In this document: positions 53,395 to 62,828 of the stretch, piece after piece
How positions within the stretch are numbered: position 1 is the first letter of the stretch
Layout: each line of letters opens with the position of its first letter
Source of the DNA: Pseudanabaena sp.
GTDB lineage: Bacteria > Cyanobacteriota > Cyanobacteriia > Pseudanabaenales > Pseudanabaenaceae
Assembly (NCBI GenBank): GCA_003249035.1
Contig: QBMK01000004.1
Coordinates: forward strand, 1 to 64,000
Length of the DNA stretch: 64,000 bases
Reading direction: 5' to 3'
Notes under the pieces: generated by a model
Database searches by the model: none
Told to the model about the DNA's origin: nothing
What the model saw: only the letters and a program-made list of their open reading frames with translations
Program-made: the position numbers and the translations under genes

Positions 53395-54348
53395 ATGAGC
53401 TTACTGATCGTCGGTGCGACAGGTACTTTAGGTCGTCAAATCACCCGTCACGCACTGGATCGGGGGCTAAAAGTCAAATGTTTTGTTCGTTATCCTAAAA
53501 AAGCAAACTTCCTTAGGGAGTGGGGCGCAGATTTAGTAGCAGGAAATCTGAACAATGTTCAGAGTATAGAAGATGCATTAGAAGGTGTCACCGAAGTTAT
53601 TGACGCAGCTACAACTCGTGTTACGGGATCGATGCGAATTAAAGATGTCGATTGGCTTGGTAAAGTTTCACTGATCCAAGCTGCTGAAAGAGCTAAAGTT
53701 GAACGCTTTGTATTTTTCTCGATCCTCAATGCCGAGAAATATCCTAATGTTCCACTTATGGACATTAAATATTGCACCGAAAAGTTTCTGGCATCTACCG
53801 ATCTTAACTACACCATTCTCAAGCCATGCGGATTTTTCCAGAATTTGATAGGGGAATATGCGATCCCCATCCTAGAAAATCAAACAATCTGGATCGGTGG
53901 CGAGTCTTCACCGATCGCTTATATGAATACTCAAGATATCGCTAAGTTTGCCATTCGAACCCTAACTGTCAAAGAAACTGAGCGCCAATCCTTTGCGATC
54001 GCGGGTCCTAAAGCATGGCAGCCAAGCGAAATCATTAGACTCTGCGAAAGAATGTCAGGACGAACCAGAAAAACTGCCAACATGTCCATCGGATTGCTGC
54101 GATTTGCCCGTAAAGTTGCTCTTGGTTTTGAATTTGGCTGGAGCTTCGCCGAGCGAATGTCCTATGCTGAAGTTCTTGCCAGTGGTATTCCTGTCGATGC
54201 TGACATGAAGGAAACTTACAAAATCTTTGGTCTTGAAGAAGAAGATATGACTACGCTTGAAGCTTATATGCAGGATTACTTTAGCCGCATTCTCAAGAAG
54301 TTGAAGGAGCTAGACTACAAAGAACCAAAAATTAAAGCGCCTTTTTAG
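53395..54348 (+). CDS. ycf39: Ycf39, atypical short-chain dehydrogenase (NmrA-like)
   Basis: In cyanobacteria Ycf39 binds Hlip proteins and delivers chlorophyll to newly made D1 during photosystem II assembly. The 317 residues start MSLLIVGATGTLGRQITRHAL with the NAD(P)-binding GATGTLGR (7-14). They continue RYPKKANFLREWGADLVAGNL, VERFVFFSILNAEKYPNVPLMDIK, and a helical C-terminus ending LKKLKELDYKEPKIKAPF, all typical of Ycf39. Length and motifs match. A long palindrome lies upstream. Confidence 0.93.
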   Translation: MSLLIVGATGTLGRQITRHALDRGLKVKCFVRYPKKANFLREWGADLVAGNLNNVQSIEDALEGVTEVIDAATTRVTGSMRIKDVDWLGKVSLIQAAERAKVERFVFFSILNAEKYPNVPLMDIKYCTEKFLASTDLNYTILKPCGFFQNLIGEYAIPILENQTIWIGGESSPIAYMNTQDIAKFAIRTLTVKETERQSFAIAGPKAWQPSEIIRLCERMSGRTRKTANMSIGLLRFARKVALGFEFGWSFAERMSYAEVLASGIPVDADMKETYKIFGLEEEDMTTLEAYMQDYFSRILKKLKELDYKEPKIKAPF

Positions 54349-54517
54349 CGTCTGGAGCTGTGAGTATGTGTTTTGTAAAGCTTCTACTTTTAGGCTTTGT
54401 TGCTATATTTGAAGTAGTAGACATAAAAAGCAGCTTTCAAGCAACATTCGATTGTCGAGTGGTAACCAACTAAGTAATCCCAGTAATCCCAATAATTTAG
54501 ATCCAATAATTAAAATC

Positions 54518-54817
54518 ATGAGCAAATCACCATTAGACGCTTTCTTTATTGGTAGAGCCACTGCTGAGGCTGTAATTGATCGCATTGAAGAAACGGTAAC
54601 AGATGCCCTAAGTGCCTTAGGTAAGTTTGATGCCGAACAACGCGAACAGATTCGTACTTTCGTCGAAACAGTCTTAGAAAAAGCCGAACTACAGAAGGGA
54701 ACCGTGACAACTGACGATGGCGATATCTCTCCCGACGAGTTGCAAGAAACCATTGATAACCTTCGCGCCGAAATTGCTCAACTAAAATCTGAATTACAGC
54801 AATATAGAGACCGATAA
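54518..54817 (+). CDS. small conserved cyanobacterial protein (FIGRATAEA motif, DUF6825-like)
   Basis: 99 residues from ATG 54518. It starts MSKSPLDAFFIGRATAEAVIDRI and ends in a coiled-coil-like, charged segment (ELQETIDNLRAEIAQLKSEL). The FIGRATAEA start recurs in small proteins of cyanobacteria and plastids, which I recall as DUF6825, without known function. An in-frame ATG at 54452 would add 22 Asn/Ser-rich residues encoded by short AATCCCAGT-type repeats and is less likely. Confidence 0.65.
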   Translation: MSKSPLDAFFIGRATAEAVIDRIEETVTDALSALGKFDAEQREQIRTFVETVLEKAELQKGTVTTDDGDISPDELQETIDNLRAEIAQLKSELQQYRDR

Positions 54818-54850
54818 CTAAAATGGTGCATAATATGCTCCTTTTTCTAT

Positions 54851-54876
54851 AAAAGCCACGCATTGCGTGGCTTTTA
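54851..54876. terminator. terminator between convergent genes
   Basis: AAAAGCCACGC and GCGTGGCTTTT pair perfectly around ATT, with T-rich flanks, between the FIGRA protein gene and the nucleoside-transporter gene. Confidence 0.85.
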
Positions 54877-54881
54877 TTCTT

Positions 54882-56477
54882 TTAACGTGTTGCTGGTAGA
54901 GAAGGTGCGGCTTTAGGTGAAGCAGTAGGCGAAGGATTAACATTAGGCGGCGAAGTACTTGGCGAAGTAGTAGCTGATGGCTTAACTTGCGCTGGTTCAG
55001 CTTTTTTCTTTTCTCCCAGAATGCTAGGGCTGCCGTCGTCAAATACACCTGCAATGCAAGAAATCATTAAGGTCGCTAATGTACCAACAAATAATGCTTT
55101 CCATCCCAATTCAGAAATATCATGTCGGCGCGAAGGGATCAGGGCTATAGTTCCACCAACGAAAATCCCTACAGAGGCAAGATGGGCGAATCCCGATAAG
55201 GCATAACTTACGATGATTACAGTGCGATCGCTAATTAAGCCATCCTTCGCAGCCTGAGCCAAGGCCTGATAGGGCGGGATCGCTGTCTCTAACAAGCGAC
55301 GACCAATAATTACCGAAGCCGTCCAAGAATCATCCAGTGATACGCCTGTAAGTAAAGTCAAAGGATAAAATAAGGCTCCTTGAATATTTGGTAGATTAAC
55401 TACCTTGAAAATGTCACTGATAGTAGCCAGCCAACCAAAAATTTGGTTAACGAGATCGACTAAACCTACGATCAAGATCAAAATTGCAGCGATCGAAGCT
55501 GCCATTTTAAGCCCATCCAAAGCCCCAATAATCGTTGCATCCATGGGACTCATCCGCTTCATCGTCTCACCACCTGCATTTTCGAGTTCACCATCCTCAA
55601 CTGGCTTCGCTGATTTGTCTTCCCTAGGAATTCCACCCATCGTCAGAGGTACGCCAGTTTCAGGCACAAGAATTTTCGACAACACAAAACAAGCGGGGAT
55701 CGCAATGATTGATGCGGACACCAAGTGCCCCAGGATATTTGGGAAAACGGGGCGCAAAAAACTAACATAAATTGCTAAGGTCGAAGAAGCCGCCGTCCCA
55801 AAGCAACAAGCCAAAATTGCACATAGTTCACTGCGCGTCATTTTGGGGAGATAAGGCTTAACCACGATCGCAGCTTCAATACCCACAAAAATGTTTGCTG
55901 CACCGCTCAGAGCCTCAGCACCACTCAAGCGCATTGTCCAGAAAAATAACTTAGCAAACACATCCACAATTCTCTGGATAATGCCAAGATTTTCCAGCAA
56001 AGCCATAAACCCTGAGAAAAACACCACTGCAGGCAAAGCACGAAAGGCGAATACATAAGCCAAACGATTTGTAGTACAGAAATTAGCTGCGGCATTCCCT
56101 ACACTCGTTAAATCATCTAATAGAACCTGTCCTGGAGGGCAAGTACCATCAGGTCTGAGTGGCAACAACACATAAGGCTCTTGCCCTGTTGGGGGCACAA
56201 GTAATCGCCCAAAGACAAACCTAGCGCCAGTATCTGCCGAGGCAAAGAGTCCATCCAACAATTCGCTAAACCATCGCAATCCATCTCTAGTTTGCGGCTG
56301 CTGAAACACTAAATAGCCCAGTACTAACTGCAAGCCAATTCCCCAGATAATGACACGCCAAGAAATGACTCGGCGATCTTCTGAGAAAAGCCAAGCCACA
56401 AAGCACAAGCCAAAAATGCCAAAGAAAGAAACAAAATTCAGGTAGGTCATGGGCGTTTGAGTGTGTGATTTAGTCAA
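54882..56477 (-). CDS. NupC/CNT-family nucleoside transporter
   Basis: Cation-coupled nucleoside uptake. The 531 residues include an N-terminal three-span region (possible true start MTYLNF, ten residues in). Next come ADTGARFVFGRLLV, FAFRALPAVVFFSGFMALLENLGIIQ, SGAEALSGAANIFVGIEAAIVVKPYLPKMTRSELCAILACCFGTAASST, and TGVSLDDSW..GRRLLETAIPPYQAL. Between FVFG and FAFRALP lies an extra hydrophilic insert of about 45 residues with two cysteines. The last 60 residues are Pro/Ser/Ala-rich and disordered. Substrate preference cannot be read. Confidence 0.88.
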   Translation of the reverse strand: MTKSHTQTPMTYLNFVSFFGIFGLCFVAWLFSEDRRVISWRVIIWGIGLQLVLGYLVFQQPQTRDGLRWFSELLDGLFASADTGARFVFGRLLVPPTGQEPYVLLPLRPDGTCPPGQVLLDDLTSVGNAAANFCTTNRLAYVFAFRALPAVVFFSGFMALLENLGIIQRIVDVFAKLFFWTMRLSGAEALSGAANIFVGIEAAIVVKPYLPKMTRSELCAILACCFGTAASSTLAIYVSFLRPVFPNILGHLVSASIIAIPACFVLSKILVPETGVPLTMGGIPREDKSAKPVEDGELENAGGETMKRMSPMDATIIGALDGLKMAASIAAILILIVGLVDLVNQIFGWLATISDIFKVVNLPNIQGALFYPLTLLTGVSLDDSWTASVIIGRRLLETAIPPYQALAQAAKDGLISDRTVIIVSYALSGFAHLASVGIFVGGTIALIPSRRHDISELGWKALFVGTLATLMISCIAGVFDDGSPSILGEKKKAEPAQVKPSATTSPSTSPPNVNPSPTASPKAAPSLPATR

Positions 56478-56610
56478 CGTAGATAGCTAAATAAAAAAGC
56501 AATCAAAAAGCTAATTAAAAAGTAAATTGAATTTACAGTTGCAAAACCCAATCAAAATGTTACGATGATAAATGCTTTAAACCATGTCATTTCGCTAAAA
56601 GGAATAAACT

Positions 56611-56904
56611 GTGGCAAACATCAAGTCCGCCAAGAAGCGCATTCAGATCGCTGAGCGCAACCGTCTGCATAATAAATCATATAAGTCAGCCGTCAAGACT
56701 TTAATGAAAAGCTATTTAGAAGCAGTTGATGCCTACAAGGCAAATCCAACTCCTGAAGCTCTTGAATCTGTTAATTCAAAGCAGTCTCTCGCGTATAGCA
56801 AGATTGATCGTGCCGTTAAGCGTGGAGTACTTCATGGCAACACGGGTGCGCGTCGCAAGTCTAAACTAGCAGTGGCTCTTAAAAACGCTACTGTCAGTAA
56901 CTAA
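56611..56904 (+). CDS. rpsT: 30S ribosomal protein S20
   Basis: A primary 16S-binding protein. The 97 residues start [26 protein letters not shown] and include [33 protein letters not shown], as in the family. The start codon is GTG with AAAGGA upstream. It is a single gene with its own terminator. Confidence 0.96.
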   Translation: MANIKSAKKRIQIAERNRLHNKSYKSAVKTLMKSYLEAVDAYKANPTPEALESVNSKQSLAYSKIDRAVKRGVLHGNTGARRKSKLAVALKNATVSN

Positions 56905-56961
56905 GTATTGATCCAGTTGCTTCACATTCTTTCGCAATCACAGGTCTTGAGCAATAATCCA

Positions 56962-56995
56962 AAGTGCTAGGTATTCCAAAGCACTTCGGCTTTTT
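56962..56995 (+). terminator. rpsT terminator
   Basis: AAGTGCT pairs with AGCACTT around 11 bases, followed after CGGC by five T. It is 58 bases after the rpsT stop. Confidence 0.6.
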
Positions 56996-57213
56996 CTAAA
57001 ATCGCTATAATCTTGACCAGTGATGTTTTTAAGATTGATTAACTTAGATTTTGGGATTGCAGTTTTTCGGCAATTTATCAATTTCAGATAATCTGCAATA
57101 AGAATGCTTATTTGGACAGGTTGTAGAATAATCGCCTATCCCTACAGCTATTTTCGTTTGCGATTTTCAGATCATCTCAGCCTGTCCCAATTCCACCTGC
57201 TGGCTAAACCTCT

Positions 57214-57447
57214 ATGTCTGAAATTGATAAAGATCGGCTTATAAACCCTAAATTTAGTTATAGGGGTGAATTTACTCCAGAGAATTTAACGTTTAATGCT
57301 AATTTGCAAGAATTTGCTAATCGCATCTCGATCATATGTGCTTTGGAAACAGGTGGAAAGATCTCACCAAACGACGCTTATGCACAGATTAAAGATCTTT
57401 GGAAAGAACTAAAGCAATCGAAAAAAAATCTTTTATCTGAAGAATAA
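57214..57447 (+). CDS. small hypothetical protein, 77 residues
   Basis: Soluble and mixed-charge: MSEIDKDRLINPKFSYRGEF, then TPENLTFNANLQEFANRISI and a helical DLWKELKQSKKNL end. The pattern of a short N-terminal strand followed by two helices resembles small conserved cyanobacterial proteins, but I cannot name the family with confidence. It has its own 309-base upstream gap, in which no other gene is visible. Confidence 0.6.
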   Translation: MSEIDKDRLINPKFSYRGEFTPENLTFNANLQEFANRISIICALETGGKISPNDAYAQIKDLWKELKQSKKNLLSEE

Positions 57448-57778
57448 TTCAACTTGCAACGATTCTTCAGTCAATATCATTGAAGACGACTAACCCATAC
57501 TATAGGTATAAATCCTCGAAAAGATTGTTTACAATCTTTAACATAGGTTTATACTAGAAACAATTAACTTCATTTTGCTGACTTCTCCCATTGCATGACT
57601 ATCCAAAGCAATCTAAATCTTTGGAAGCTGAGGTTTTCATAGAAAAACTCTTTTTAAACCGATTAAAATATAGGGCAGAGATGTCCTTCGGCTTTGTTAG
57701 TGATTGTTTATCCCGTGCGATTGGCAGAATAGGCGAACTGTTCGTAGAACAAATTTGCTGCAAATCTTAGGATCATCC
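57448..57778 (+). promoter_or_regulatory. long leader region of the DEAD-box helicase gene
   Basis: 331 bases without a gene. It contains an AAGATTG/CAATCTT hairpin (about 57519-57536). Cold-induced cyanobacterial RNA-helicase genes commonly have long structured leaders, so this may be a 5' UTR. That is inference. An alternative start at 57704 would add 25 non-conserved residues. Confidence 0.4.
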
Positions 57779-59311
57779 ATGCCCTCATCTTTTCTTTCTC
57801 TCGGTATTTCTGAAGCGCGAGTTGCTAAGCTCGAATCAATTGGCTTTACAGAGCCTACAGCTATTCAAGAACAAGCAATTCCTCAACTGCTCGCAGGAGC
57901 AGATGTACTCGGTCAAGCACAGACTGGTACAGGTAAAACAGCTGCTTTTGCTCTCCCAATTTTAGAGCGCTTAGATCTAAACAACGACTCTTTGCAAGCG
58001 CTAATTTTGACTCCAACTCGTGAGTTGGCTATTCAAGTTGGTCAGGCAATTCGCAGCTTTAATACCAAACCTGGCGCAAAAATTCTCACCGTATATGGTG
58101 GATCTGACATTAGTCGCCAAATGATTCAATTGGATCGTGGTGTCCATGTGGTTGTCGGGACTCCTGGTCGTGTCATTGACTTGATGGAGCGTGGCAAGCT
58201 GAAACTAGAGCATCTTGCTTGGTTTGTTTTGGATGAAGCCGACGAAATGCTCAATATGGGCTTTATTCAAGATGTAGAGAGAATATTAGTCACAACTCCT
58301 TCTACTAAGCAGAGCACTTTCTTCTCGGCTACTATGCCCCCTGCGGTCAAGCGCTTGGTGAAGAACTTCTTGAAATCTCCTGTCACCGTTAAGGTGGAGA
58401 GCCAAGATTCTACGCCTACTCGCATTGATCAACAGATTTATCTGGTTCCATATCACTTGACAAAAGAAGAGGCTCTATTGCCTGTTCTAGAATTTGAAGC
58501 TCCGACCTCAGCGATCATCTTCGTTCGGACTAAGGACTCTGCTAGCAGACTAACCGAGATTCTTCAATCCTGTGGACATAGCGTCGATGAATACCACGGA
58601 AATCTGTCTCAGTCTCAACGTGAGAATTTGCTGCGTCGCTTCCGTAATCAACAAGTTCGCTGGGTAGTGGCAACTGATATTGCCGCCCGTGGTTTAGATA
58701 TTGATGGTTTGACTCACGTATTTAACCTTGATATTCCTGACGATCCTGAGCGTTATGTTCACCGTATCGGACGGACAGGTCGTGCTGGTAAGAAGGGTAT
58801 TGCGATTACCTTGATTTCTGGAAAGGAGCGCTATAAGTTGCGCCAATTGGAACAGCAAGTTGGTATGCCTCTTCCTCCTCAGCCGTTGCCAAATGTCGCC
58901 CAAATTCAAGAACGTCGTATCGGTCGCTTTACCGAACAAATACTTGAGGCATTGACTGGTGAGCGTTTGGCTTCGTTCTTGCCTTTGGTGTCTCAACTGG
59001 TTGAGGATTACGATCCTCAAGCGATCGCAGCCGCAGCGTTGCAGCTTGCATATACTCAATTGCAATCTGATAAGGCTGAACAAGCTGCATTGCAAGTGTT
59101 GGCTAAGCAGCCTCACAATCCTGAGGGTGGTCGCGGTCGCGATCGCGATGGCGGTGGCGGTTACAGTGGTAGACCAGTTAAGCGCGGTCAAAGCGGAAAT
59201 GGTTCTCGCTCTGGTCGTGATGGTGGTGGTCGTGATGGCGGCGGATATGATTCGCGCCGTTCTTCTTCTGGTCGCGATCGTGCTCCTATCCCTGCTCCAG
59301 TTAAGTACTAA
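57779..59311 (+). CDS. DEAD-box RNA helicase (CrhR/DeaD type)
   Basis: It unwinds RNA secondary structure, and relatives act in cold and redox acclimation. The 510 residues show the Q motif (GFTEPTAIQ), motif I AQTGTGKT (47-54), PTRELA, TPGR, DEAD (152-155), SAT, and motifs V-VI ARGLDI and HRIGRTGR. The C-terminus has a Gly/Arg/Asp-rich tail with RGRDRDGGGGYSGR-like repeats. I chose ATG 57779, which starts MPSSFLSLGISE, as in homologues. Confidence 0.93.
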   Translation: MPSSFLSLGISEARVAKLESIGFTEPTAIQEQAIPQLLAGADVLGQAQTGTGKTAAFALPILERLDLNNDSLQALILTPTRELAIQVGQAIRSFNTKPGAKILTVYGGSDISRQMIQLDRGVHVVVGTPGRVIDLMERGKLKLEHLAWFVLDEADEMLNMGFIQDVERILVTTPSTKQSTFFSATMPPAVKRLVKNFLKSPVTVKVESQDSTPTRIDQQIYLVPYHLTKEEALLPVLEFEAPTSAIIFVRTKDSASRLTEILQSCGHSVDEYHGNLSQSQRENLLRRFRNQQVRWVVATDIAARGLDIDGLTHVFNLDIPDDPERYVHRIGRTGRAGKKGIAITLISGKERYKLRQLEQQVGMPLPPQPLPNVAQIQERRIGRFTEQILEALTGERLASFLPLVSQLVEDYDPQAIAAAALQLAYTQLQSDKAEQAALQVLAKQPHNPEGGRGRDRDGGGGYSGRPVKRGQSGNGSRSGRDGGGRDGGGYDSRRSSSGRDRAPIPAPVKY

Positions 59312-59321
59312 TTTATCAACT

Positions 59322-59356
59322 CTATCTAAAGCGTTGTAGAGCAACACTTTAGATAG
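59322..59356 (+). terminator. hairpin after the helicase gene
   Basis: CTATCTAAAGCGTTG pairs with CAACACTTTAGATAG (one mismatch) around TAGAG. There is no T run, so it may act as an mRNA 3' stabiliser. A second inverted repeat (AACCCAAGCC/GGCTTGGGTT, 59430-59488) precedes the next gene. Confidence 0.5.
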
Positions 59357-59537
59357 ATGAAAGGGATTCACCCAATCGCTTGATATCTTTAATCTGTAAC
59401 TTAAGAGACAATCTTAAATAAGTAATCGCAACCCAAGCCATTTGTAGAAGGTTCTTGAAGAAAGAATTATCTCAAGCGGCTTGGGTTCAATATTTTATTG
59501 GTCATTTATTGGTCATTTAGTTGGTCACATTCAGATC

Positions 59538-60800
59538 ATGCAGTCCCTAACAACTTTCTCTAATCTTGATACTCACCTTCGCAAAAATCTGACTGCGGTT
59601 TTTTGGGCTGGTCTATTTTTCTGGTCGAGTATGGCATCACAATTGCCTACCTTACCTCTTTATATCCGCAGCTTGACACAGTCTTTTGATCAAATCGGAA
59701 TGGTAATGGGCTCCTTTGCGATCGGCTTACTTATTTGCCGCTCCTATCTTGGCAAACTTTCCGATCGCAAAGGTAGACGTTACACGATGCGAATTGGGCT
59801 GATTGTGGCAGCTATAATTCCGTTATGCTATGCGACCTCACCATCCATTCCTTTGTTAATGTTCTTTCGAGCAGTACATGGGATTAGTATTGCTGCTTTT
59901 GCATCAAGCTATAGTGCCTTGATTGCTGACCTTGCACCCATTGAGAAGCGAGGCGAAGTGATTGGCTATATGAGTTTAGTTAATCCTTTAGGATTGGCTT
60001 TTGGTCCAGCAATTGGAGGATTGATGTATGAAGCTTGGGGATATCAACCTCTATTTGTCTCGGCGTCATTGCTTGCCTTTGCTGGTCTATTGTTAACTAC
60101 CCAGATAGAAACGGAAGGTAAAGTAGGAGATCGCCAATCTTCATCAATGTCCGAGTTAAAGTCAGGATTTTGGCAAATGTTACTTAATCCTAGGATCAGA
60201 GTTCCTTCTACGGTTTTATTGCTAGTGGGACTCTCTTTTGGAACCCTTAGCTCTTTTATGCCCATTTTGATGCAGCAGAAGCATATCGCACTGAACGCTG
60301 GATTGTTCTATATGGCAGCGGCATTGGCTGGATTTATTATTCGGTTTCCCGTGGCAAGACTTAGTGACGAATGGGGACGCGGTATTTTTATTTCGATTGG
60401 CATCTTTTTTTATGGCTTGTCGATGGCAATTATCTATTTTGCTAACCATGACTATGCATTTTTATTGTCTGGAATTGCAGAAGGTATTGGCTCAGGAATT
60501 GTTATTCCTGCGGTGGTAGCGCTGCTTGCCGATCGCACGGTTCCGCAAGAGCGCGGCTATGTATTTGGAATGACATGGATTGGCTTTGATATGGGGCTTG
60601 CTTTGGCTGGCCCAATTATGGGCAAGATGATTAGTTTTGTGGGGATCAGCAATATTTTTGCGATCGCTACAGGACTGTGTGTCGTAGGACTAATTGTTTT
60701 TGGAACACAGTCCAACAAAACTGTATCTGAGTCGTTTAAATTTGCGATCGGTAAGTCAAGCGATCGCTATGCAATCAAAACAGCGGCAGTTAGCGCTTAA
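59538..60800 (+). CDS. MFS transporter
   Basis: 420 residues with 12 spans in two six-span halves. The first half contains motif A GKLSDRKGRRYTMRIG (loop 2-3). The second half has ARLSDEWGRGIFISIG. LIADLAPIEKRGEVIGYMSLVNPLGLAFGPAIGG is the family motif C-like region of exporters. Substrate is unknown; drug or metabolite efflux is plausible. The start is at MQSLTTF. The upstream 19 residues from 59481 are encoded by ATTGGTCATTT direct repeats and are unlikely. Confidence 0.9.
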   Translation: MQSLTTFSNLDTHLRKNLTAVFWAGLFFWSSMASQLPTLPLYIRSLTQSFDQIGMVMGSFAIGLLICRSYLGKLSDRKGRRYTMRIGLIVAAIIPLCYATSPSIPLLMFFRAVHGISIAAFASSYSALIADLAPIEKRGEVIGYMSLVNPLGLAFGPAIGGLMYEAWGYQPLFVSASLLAFAGLLLTTQIETEGKVGDRQSSSMSELKSGFWQMLLNPRIRVPSTVLLLVGLSFGTLSSFMPILMQQKHIALNAGLFYMAAALAGFIIRFPVARLSDEWGRGIFISIGIFFYGLSMAIIYFANHDYAFLLSGIAEGIGSGIVIPAVVALLADRTVPQERGYVFGMTWIGFDMGLALAGPIMGKMISFVGISNIFAIATGLCVVGLIVFGTQSNKTVSESFKFAIGKSSDRYAIKTAAVSA

Positions 60801-60816
60801 TCTTTTTATCAAATCC

Positions 60817-60867
60817 AAAAAAGAAATGAGAGAGTTGTACATCGTACAACTCTCTCATTTCTTTTTT
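60817..60867. terminator. perfect 24-bp palindrome after the MFS gene
   Basis: Arms 60817-60840 and 60844-60867 are exact complements around ATC with terminal A and T runs, 16 bases after the MFS stop. Confidence 0.9.
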
Positions 60868-60988
60868 TGCGATCGCTATATCATATTTATATTGAATTAT
60901 GTTGATGTTTGTTTGGGCGGATTGCACAAAAACATCTTGATACGGGACTAATCTCAAACTAAGGCTTAATAAACTGAGAGAGGATTTT

Positions 60989-62722
60989 ATGTCCACACCG
61001 GAATCAGAATTTCCGCAAAAAGCAGGACGGGCTGCTCAAGTTGGCGCAAGTCTTGCCACTGCTAAAATCGCAGGAAACCTTGCTCTTGCCTCTGGCATTA
61101 CGATCGCCTTACTTGTGGGGATCGTATTTTCACTGGTTACCGCCACAATTTTTATTGTTAATAGTCCTAACCCTATCCTCGGATTTGGCGTTGCAGTGCT
61201 AGTCACGATTGTGGTAAATGTGACTATTTTCTTTGTGTCCCCTTGGATCATGGATTTGACTCAAGGCTGGCTCTATCACACTCGTTGGGTCGAAATAGCA
61301 GAAATTGAACGGCTCAGCCCCGAATCGGCTCGTGTGATTCAGCGTATCTGTAGCCTTAAAAAGCTGAAGCAGCCTCGCCTTGGCATCATTGACGACAACA
61401 ATCCCACCGCTTTTACCTATGGCGCTCTGCCAGATAGTGCGCGTCTGGTGGTTAGCGCGGGCTTGTTTAAATATCTTGACGATGATGAATCCGCCACCGT
61501 TTATGCCCATGAACTTGGACATATCGTACATTGGGATTTTGCGGTGATGACCGTTGCTTCGACATTGGTGCAGATCACCTTTTTACTCTATGTGACTATT
61601 CGCGAAATAGGCAGAAAAATTAATGATGATCGTGCCGAAAGTGTGGCGATGATCACTGCTTTTATCGCCTATGTGTTTTTCATCATTGGCACATATATGG
61701 TGCTTTATCTATCACGCACTAGAGAATATTTTGCTGACCATTTTGCTGCCGAGCAAACTGGTAATCCGAATGCTTTATCTCGCTCTCTGGTCAAAATCGC
61801 CTATGGCATTGTCCAAGAAACTGAGAAGTCAAAAGAGCCAAGCCGTTTGATGGAAGGCACTCGCGCTCTAGGTATTTACGATGCTAAAGCTGCGGCTTCT
61901 ACTGGCACTGCTTATCAGATTTCTTCTTCTCCCGAAAAAGTTGGCCGCCTATTTCTCTGGGATTTATTTAATCCTTGGGCATGGTGGATGGAGTTAAATT
62001 CGACTCATCCACTCACGGGTAAGCGAGTCCGTGCTCTCAGTAACTATGCTGAGCAACTGGGCCTAGCGATGGAATTTGATATGGGTCGTGTGGTTGCTGA
62101 AGGTAAACAACTCGACGAAAAACGTCTCTATGGAACTTTCTATCAAGATTTCCTGCTCTTTGGGGCAGAATTCATCGCGATCGCAGTAGGTTTAGCGATC
62201 GGAGCTGCCACATACACTAGTATTGGCGGGATCAGAGCATTTGGAGCAATTCCTCTATTGTTACTTGGCGCTGTGATGCTCTTTAAGCGATCGGTGATGT
62301 TTCCAAGTTCTAAGAATGCGCCTGCGAATGATGTGATTACGCTCATGTCTGATGCCTACGCTAGCCCCTTGCGCGGTCAACCTGTGCAATTGGAGGGAAC
62401 TCTCATCGGTCGTGGTGATGCGGGTTATGTATTTGGTTCTGACCTGAAGTTGCAGGACAAAACTGGCATGATGTATCTGCTCTATGCTTCGCGTTGGGGT
62501 CCCTTGGGTAATTTCTTCTTCGGCATGAAGCGTGTAGAAGGCTTGATCGGAACAGAAACCACTGCCAAAGGTTGGTTCCGTCGCGGTGTTGCATCTTGGA
62601 TGGATTTAGAACTTCTATCTACCAAAAATGGCAACAAAGTTTCGAGTCATCCTGCTTTTTGGGGGCTGTTATGGTCAATCGTCTTTTTAGCGATCGGTGC
62701 ATTACTATTTTTTGTTAAATAG
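60989..62722 (+). CDS. membrane-bound M48-family zinc metalloprotease (HtpX-like)
   Basis: Membrane protein quality control is the usual role. The 577 residues have two N-terminal spans (about 33-57 and 65-88), the zinc site HELGH (174-178), a further pair of spans, and the third-ligand Glu in SRTREYFADHFAAEQTG. A C-terminal half of about 200 residues beyond HtpX adds two more spans and a soluble domain (PVQLEGTLIGRGDAGYVFGSDLKLQD), so it is larger than E. coli HtpX. It ends in a C-terminal span. Confidence 0.9.
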   Translation: MSTPESEFPQKAGRAAQVGASLATAKIAGNLALASGITIALLVGIVFSLVTATIFIVNSPNPILGFGVAVLVTIVVNVTIFFVSPWIMDLTQGWLYHTRWVEIAEIERLSPESARVIQRICSLKKLKQPRLGIIDDNNPTAFTYGALPDSARLVVSAGLFKYLDDDESATVYAHELGHIVHWDFAVMTVASTLVQITFLLYVTIREIGRKINDDRAESVAMITAFIAYVFFIIGTYMVLYLSRTREYFADHFAAEQTGNPNALSRSLVKIAYGIVQETEKSKEPSRLMEGTRALGIYDAKAAASTGTAYQISSSPEKVGRLFLWDLFNPWAWWMELNSTHPLTGKRVRALSNYAEQLGLAMEFDMGRVVAEGKQLDEKRLYGTFYQDFLLFGAEFIAIAVGLAIGAATYTSIGGIRAFGAIPLLLLGAVMLFKRSVMFPSSKNAPANDVITLMSDAYASPLRGQPVQLEGTLIGRGDAGYVFGSDLKLQDKTGMMYLLYASRWGPLGNFFFGMKRVEGLIGTETTAKGWFRRGVASWMDLELLSTKNGNKVSSHPAFWGLLWSIVFLAIGALLFFVK

Positions 62723-62746
62723 TTTCTAACCTAGATCCCAAAGCAA

Positions 62747-62773
62747 AAAGAGAGGGCGATCGCTCTCTCTTTA
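62747..62773. terminator. hairpin with a HIP1 core after the M48 gene
   Basis: AAAGAGAG and CTCTCTTT enclose GGCGATCGC, giving a short stem with a T run, 25 bases after the stop codon. Confidence 0.6.
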
Positions 62774-62828
62774 TTGTGAGATATAGACAAGTAATTTCAT
62801 AGACGTTTAATTAAGCTTTCAATCAACT

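Noticed and set aside
58694-59371. 225-codon minus-strand frame opposite the helicase 3' end
   Set aside because: Its Thr/Ile/Ala repeats are the antisense of the Gly/Arg/Asp-rich helicase tail.
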